IMG/VR virus record: IMGVR_UViG_3300011189_000052
Span: 1 to 22,328 of that record
Origin: a virus
DNA length: 22,328 nucleotides
Strand: one strand, 5' to 3'
Positions 19,957 to 22,328 of the stretch are shown piece after piece. The notes under the pieces are model-generated. The model was given only the letters and a program-made list of their open reading frames with translations, made no database searches and had not been told where the DNA came from. How positions within the stretch are numbered: position 1 is the first letter of the stretch; every line of letters starts with the position of its first letter. The translations under genes and the position numbers were made by a program.

Positions 19957-20224
19957 GTACCGGTATACCGTTAGAGGGTGGTATACCGAGTCCGCTCTGG
20001 CGGACGGCTTCGTCGAGAAAGCGAGCAGAGAACAATGGATGGTAACAATAACTGCATCGCTTCACGCAGGTTGGCGAGGCGTACATTTTTTCACTGTCAG
20101 ACTTACCAACGGTGACACGGAGATTCGAAATGTCAGAACTCCTAGATTGGCAGAGGCGCGAGCCCTCTTCCTGCGGCTGTGCGCTCAGCACAGATTGCAC
20201 CATAAAAGGTACAACCCGCAGTAG
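19937..20224 (+). CDS. 95-residue basic protein, unknown
   Basis: GAGGAGA lies directly before the ATG. The product is aromatic and arginine-rich (EYRYTVRGWYTESALADG, WMVTITASLHAGWRGVHFF, EARALFLRLCAQHRLHHKRY). It could bind nucleic acid by charge, but no motif is visible. Its stop is followed by a palindrome and a terminator. Confidence 0.6.
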   Translation: MSRSTYEYRYTVRGWYTESALADGFVEKASREQWMVTITASLHAGWRGVHFFTVRLTNGDTEIRNVRTPRLAEARALFLRLCAQHRLHHKRYNPQ

Positions 20225-20237
20225 TACCTCGAATGCC

Positions 20238-20254
20238 GCCAAACTCAGTTTGGC
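20238..20254 (+). promoter_or_regulatory. Perfect seven-base inverted repeat
   Basis: GCCAAAC-TCA-GTTTGGC, 13 bases after the stop at 20224, with no T tract after it. The terminator lies 55 bases further on, so this is a second structure. It could be an operator, a processing hairpin or a degenerate terminator. Confidence 0.45.
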
Positions 20255-20308
20255 CTCACGTATTTAGCCGGTGCTTTTTCAAAATCGTTCCCGGTGAAGG
20301 TCAACCAT

Positions 20309-20331
20309 GCCCCCTCTTTGAGGGGCTTTTT
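20309..20331 (+). terminator. Rho-independent terminator
   Basis: GCCCCCTC-TTT-GAGGGGC (one bulged C) followed by five T. It ends the 18815-20224 operon. Confidence 0.85.
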
Positions 20332-20358
20332 AATCAGTGTCTCGACGGGAGATTTGCC

Positions 20359-20535
20359 GTGCATATCATTTATTCGAAAGACCGAAAGACATTTCGCGTA
20401 ACTTTTCGCAGACTCAAGGCTTTAGACGCTGAATCAAAAGGGCATGAAGTGTGCTTCGATCAGACGACCGCCGATTTGAGGAAGCTGGGCTTCACCGATT
20501 CGGGCATCGAGACGCTCGCGAGGAAAATGAGATGA
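20359..20535 (+). CDS. 58-residue basic protein, unknown
   Basis: GTG start chosen because it lies after the terminator and has CGGGAGA seven to eight bases ahead; the in-frame ATG at 20233 would run through the terminator. The product is VHIIYSKDRKTFRVTFRRLK followed by a charged helix (TADLRKLGFTDSGIETLARK). Its length, basic charge and lack of membrane segments suggest a small soluble protein. Function unknown. Confidence 0.6.
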   Translation: MHIIYSKDRKTFRVTFRRLKALDAESKGHEVCFDQTTADLRKLGFTDSGIETLARKMR

Positions 20536-20564
20536 GTGATTCAATACAACGAGGAAACTAATTA

Positions 20565-20764
20565 ATGAAGATTTTTGACAAGCTATTCAAGAAAGAATCA
20601 CCCGACAGGCTGGAGCATGCGTCGGACGCTCTGGATCATATCCGCAGAAGCGTGGTCGGGAGTCGTTCTCAAACGCGGCGGCTGAGGTGAGAGCCACGGA
20701 TGGTATCGAGGGGACCGCCGTTCACAGGACCGTGGATCTGCCGAAGGCCGCCCCAGCGTCATGA
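20565..20764 (+). pseudogene. Small gene split by a -1 shift at GGG
   Basis: GAGGAAA precedes the ATG at 20565. Its own frame codes MKIFDKLFKKESPDRLEHAS followed by DALDHIRRSVVG and then an arginine-rich stop at 20690. The -1 frame continues as ESFSNAAAEVRATDGIEGTA and VHRTVDLPKAAPAS, ending at TGA 20762-20764. Adding one G to GGG at 20658-20660 joins them into a 66-residue protein with a helical N-terminal half and an Ala/Pro tail. No slippery site is present. The join is supported by composition, not by a known family. Confidence 0.5.
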
Positions 20765-20770
20765 AAGTGG

Positions 20771-20819
20771 AAGACAAGCTGCGATGTCTCAAAATATGAT
20801 GACATAGTTACTTTACTAT
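20771..20819 (+). promoter_or_regulatory. Candidate sigma70 promoter with overlapping dyad
   Basis: AAGACA (20771-20776), 18-base spacer, TATGAT (20795-20800), then ATAGT-TACTTT-ACTAT (20804-20819), an inverted repeat about where transcription would start. The -35 is imperfect (four of six). It lies at the start of the AT-rich block and before the AGGAG ribosome site of the 20840 gene. Confidence 0.35.
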
Positions 20820-20839
20820 CTGATAGCCAGGAGTAGTTC

Positions 20840-21190
20840 ATGATTACATTAGCAACACTAGATCAAGCAACTGAGCAAGAAGTGTTTGACCAAGTTAAAA
20901 ATCACCTGCTCACTCAAATGGCAAATAGCATTTTAGAGCCGGATAACGACATTTGTGCCTATCGAGGAGTAAACGGTCTTCAGTGTGCTGCTGGCTGTTT
21001 AATGAGTGATGAAGAAGCGACTAATATAATTGAAAAGACTAGTTGGCATTCATTGTCACGAAAAGGACTTGTCCCAAAATGTCATTTAGAGCTGATTAAC
21101 AAGCTCCAGGACATACATGACTTTGAGAACCCTGATGACTGGGCTAATTATTTGCAGAATCTGGCCCATGAACACGGTTTAACTTTTTGA
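20840..21190 (+). CDS. Conserved phage protein (LATLxQATxQEVFDQV family)
   Basis: 116 residues with AGGAG ahead of the ATG. The pattern LATLDQATEQEVFDQVKNHLL, CAYRGVNGLQCAAGCLM, then LELINKLQDIHDFENPDDW and LAHEHGLTF is one I recognise from many phage and prophage proteins of unknown function; the CxYRG..GL.CAAGCL segment may bind metal or be structural. Codon use is clearly more A/T-rich than in the replication block, and this gene marks the start of the AT-rich part of the window. Confidence 0.8.
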   Translation: MITLATLDQATEQEVFDQVKNHLLTQMANSILEPDNDICAYRGVNGLQCAAGCLMSDEEATNIIEKTSWHSLSRKGLVPKCHLELINKLQDIHDFENPDDWANYLQNLAHEHGLTF

Positions 21191-21292
21191 GAACTCTTCA
21201 AAAGTTTCACGGGACTTACCGAAGGCGGTTGGGGATTCTTAAGTTCTATATTGGCGGACATTGACCTTGGACAAAAAGGTTCTTTTGGAGAG
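21191..21292 (+). other. In-frame open extension after the 20840 stop
   Basis: After TGA 21188-21190 the same frame stays open for 33 codons (ELFKSFTGLTEGGWGF, ILADIDLGQKGSFGE) to TAA 21290-21292. There is no usable start codon with a ribosome site. It may be a remnant of another gene, a readthrough extension or chance; 33 open codons alone are not significant. Confidence 0.25.
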
Positions 21293-21297
21293 TAATT

Positions 21298-21510
21298 ATG
21301 ATTGTCTGGTACCCGGTTTTAAAGCTTTTCGTCTGCCTGGCCCTTCTGTTCTGGGCTTCATCGCCAATCCGAAAGCACTTCAAGCGGACTGGCCTGATAA
21401 GCCGAGACCCAGCCGCCTATGTGCGCCTGGCGATCACTCTGGCAGTGATAGCCATCACCCCGTTTCGGCTGCAGTCGCCCAGATGCGAATGTTCCAGAAG
21501 TAGCCACTAA
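21298..21510 (+). CDS. 70-residue membrane protein, unknown
   Basis: GGAGAG lies six to seven bases before the ATG at 21298. Residues 4-20 (WYPVLKLFVCLALLFWA) and about 41-56 (YVRLAITLAVIAITPF) are hydrophobic and predict two membrane helices with a basic loop between them. The tail is polar with two cysteines. An overlapping frame (to 21503) lacks a ribosome site and reads less like protein. A strong hairpin follows the stop. Confidence 0.55.
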   Translation: MIVWYPVLKLFVCLALLFWASSPIRKHFKRTGLISRDPAAYVRLAITLAVIAITPFRLQSPRCECSRSSH

Positions 21511-21511
21511 C

Positions 21512-21529
21512 GCGGGGCCGGAGCCCCGC
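21512..21529 (+). terminator. GC-rich hairpin, possible terminator
   Basis: GCGGGGC-CGGA-GCCCCGC, a perfect seven-base-pair stem two bases after the stop at 21510. No T tract follows; the next gene's ATG is two bases after the stem, so it may instead restrict access to that start. Confidence 0.45.
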
Positions 21530-21530
21530 C

Positions 21531-21764
21531 ATGGAGTTTGATGTGAAGACAATTTCAGAATTGGCGGAAGAGGTACACCCAGGACAGGTTTTCGATGCAG
21601 CCCTGCCCCAGCAGTGGGTCAATAACATGGCAGATCGGGGATTCGATGTAAGAGGTCACTTTGTAACTCTTTACCCTACCGGTTCCATGTTTGGTTTTTA
21701 CATGGCTCCTGTCACTAACGAAGGTATTGAAATGGCAGCAAGAGTTGCCTCAATGGAAGCTTAA
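21531..21764 (+). CDS. 77-residue protein, unknown
   Basis: Start uncertain: the ATG at 21531 touches the hairpin and has no ribosome site, while an in-frame GTG at 21543 has TGGAG six bases ahead and would give 73 residues. The product reads VKTISELAEEVHPGQVFDAA, WVNNMADRGFDVRGHFVTLY, then GFYMAPVTNEGIEMAARVAS. Soluble, alpha/beta by look. Codon use is A/T-leaning like its right-hand neighbours. Confidence 0.6.
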   Translation: MEFDVKTISELAEEVHPGQVFDAALPQQWVNNMADRGFDVRGHFVTLYPTGSMFGFYMAPVTNEGIEMAARVASMEA

Positions 21765-21778
21765 AGGAGTATAAAATC

Positions 21779-21946
21779 ATGAAAAAAGAAACAATTGTTA
21801 AAATTGTTCTGTGCCTGTCAGAAGAAGAAGCATTGTGGTTGCATGACATTATGCAGAACCCGTTGCATGGTCAACACCCTTCTGATGAAGACCCGTATGA
21901 TAGGGATATGCGTGAACAGTTTTTTGCCGCTACTGGCAAAAGTTAA
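21779..21946 (+). CDS. 55-residue conserved phage protein (LW..DIMQNPLHG motif)
   Basis: AAAGGAG precedes the ATG at 21779. The product (KIVLCLSEEEALWLHDIMQN, PLHGQHPSDEDPYDRDMREQ, FFAATGKS) follows a pattern I know from many short phage proteins: LT..EA.WL...(M/V)QNPL......ED..D..MR..(F/L)F.AL. Function unknown. It overlaps the next reading frame by 35 bases. If the TTTTTT run at 21920-21925 were one T shorter, this frame would fuse with the following one; the family's usual ending argues against that. Confidence 0.75.
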   Translation: MKKETIVKIVLCLSEEEALWLHDIMQNPLHGQHPSDEDPYDRDMREQFFAATGKS

Positions 21947-22073
21947 AGAATTCAGAGTAGGTGGAAACAGAGGGCGTTTGAAGAACTTTACCCAATACCC
22001 CTATAAGTTTGTCAAACTGGCTGACAGTATGAGCAGCAAAGAAATTGATGAATTTTATAAAGAGTATTTCTGA
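21912..22073 (+). CDS. 53-residue basic protein, start uncertain
   Basis: The frame is open well upstream, but the plausible start is GTG 21912 with TAGGGA ahead. The product (KVKEFRVGGNRGRLKNFTQY, PYKFVKLADSMSSKEIDEFY, KEYF) is clearly protein-like: a basic, glycine-containing N-terminal part, then an acidic helix. The stop overlaps the next ATG (TGATG), which supports this frame being translated. No family recognised. Confidence 0.55.
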   Translation: MNSFLPLLAKVKEFRVGGNRGRLKNFTQYPYKFVKLADSMSSKEIDEFYKEYF

Positions 22074-22150
22074 TGGATAGCAGGTCAGAGTTTGAGCAGT
22101 GGGCAACGGGATGCACAAGCTGTATGCCCAAAGCAGGAGGAAGACCATGA
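22073..22150 (+). CDS. Possible 25-residue ORF (MDSRSEFEQWA...)
   Basis: Starts at the TGATG overlap with the previous gene and ends at the ATGA overlap with the next, so its limits fit the local pattern. MDSRSEFEQWA looks like the start of a longer phage protein, but the frame closes after CTSCMPKAGGRP. It may be a coupling ORF or another gene cut by a base change. Confidence 0.35.
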   Translation: MDSRSEFEQWATGCTSCMPKAGGRP

Positions 22151-22328
22151 GGGATAAAAGAGAAATGGAAATTTCAGAATTTCTTAAGACAGTGCACAGC
22201 GAACTTGAGCTTTTCAGTTTGTTTTGTAAAGACAAAAATACGAAAAATGATGATAATTTTCCAAACACACTGACTGAAGAAGAGTGGTTAGAAAACTTAA
22301 TAGATTGGCTTTCGTGGAAGTTAGAAGA
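22147..22328 (+). CDS. N-terminal part of an unknown helical protein (runs off the window)
   Basis: AGGAGGAAG precedes the ATG at 22147, an ideal ribosome site. Sixty codons are seen before the right edge, all helical and acidic (REMEISEFLKTVHSELELFS, TEEEWLENLIDWLSWKLE). Codon use is strongly A/T-rich. No family can be named from this part. Confidence 0.65.
   Translation, partial: MRDKREMEISEFLKTVHSELELFSLFCKDKNTKNDDNFPNTLTEEEWLENLIDWLSWKLE

Noticed and set aside
21261-21503. 80-codon frame overlapping the 21298 membrane protein
   Set aside because: No ribosome site at its start and proline/histidine-rich residues; the 21298 frame has GGAGAG and two clear hydrophobic segments.
1-22328. tRNA genes, CRISPR arrays and insertion sequences
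   Set aside because: I saw no GGTTCGAATCC-type T-arm in an intergenic position, no regularly spaced repeats of 20 bases or more, and no transposase or terminal inverted repeats.

Overview
This window is part of a T7-like podovirus genome (Autographiviridae-type lineage). Every convincing gene is on the + strand. The diagnostic set is a single-subunit T7-type RNA polymerase, a gp2.5-like ssDNA-binding protein, a family-A DNA polymerase, a gp6-like 5'-3' exonuclease, a gp4-like primase-helicase and an ATP-dependent DNA ligase. No terminase, capsid, tail or lysis gene is recognisable, so this is the early/replication half of the genome. The host cannot be read from the sequence. A proteobacterium fits the strong AGGAG-type ribosome binding sites, but that is an inference.

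Layout. 1-500: the tail of a broken gene, then a terminator. 500-1620: four small, mostly membrane-associated proteins, a strong terminator with a 15-T tract, and a tandem-repeat stretch just before the RNA polymerase. 1615-12819: the core block, in the order RNA polymerase, acidic unknown, SSB, a protein with a gp1.7/DUF3310-like C-terminus, DNA polymerase, a zinc-ribbon gene (broken), a 65-aa unknown, exonuclease, a GIY-YIG-like nuclease, a small membrane protein, primase-helicase, zinc ribbon, ligase. 12794-20764: tightly packed small accessory genes, many overlapping by ATGA or a few bases, including a YfbR-like HD nucleotidase, a small HTH protein, a CXXC redoxin, a two-Zn-site protein and a three-repeat protein. 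Four terminators divide this part into transcription units. 20765-22328: a visibly more AT-rich stretch of small phage genes behind its own candidate promoter. No stretch over 300 bases lacks a gene.

How it fits together. The RNA polymerase would transcribe the middle genes. Primase-helicase, DNA polymerase and SSB form the T7-style replisome; exonuclease and ligase process ends and nicks. The GIY-YIG-like nuclease sits where a T7-type phage might keep a structure-specific endonuclease, although no gp3 homologue is present. The HD nucleotidase, redoxin and gp1.7-like protein point to nucleotide and redox management.

Two points deserve attention. First, six accessory genes are split by single-base shifts, seven shifts in all, each placeable at a short homopolymer, and none falls in the core replication genes. 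This suggests sequencing indels or accessory gene decay. Second, one of the seven differs: the gene at 18815-19281 has a textbook dnaX-type signal (A_AAA_AAG with a GGGAGG nine bases upstream) and a coiled-coil-like extension in the -1 frame that runs into the next gene's start. It is a candidate programmed frameshift.
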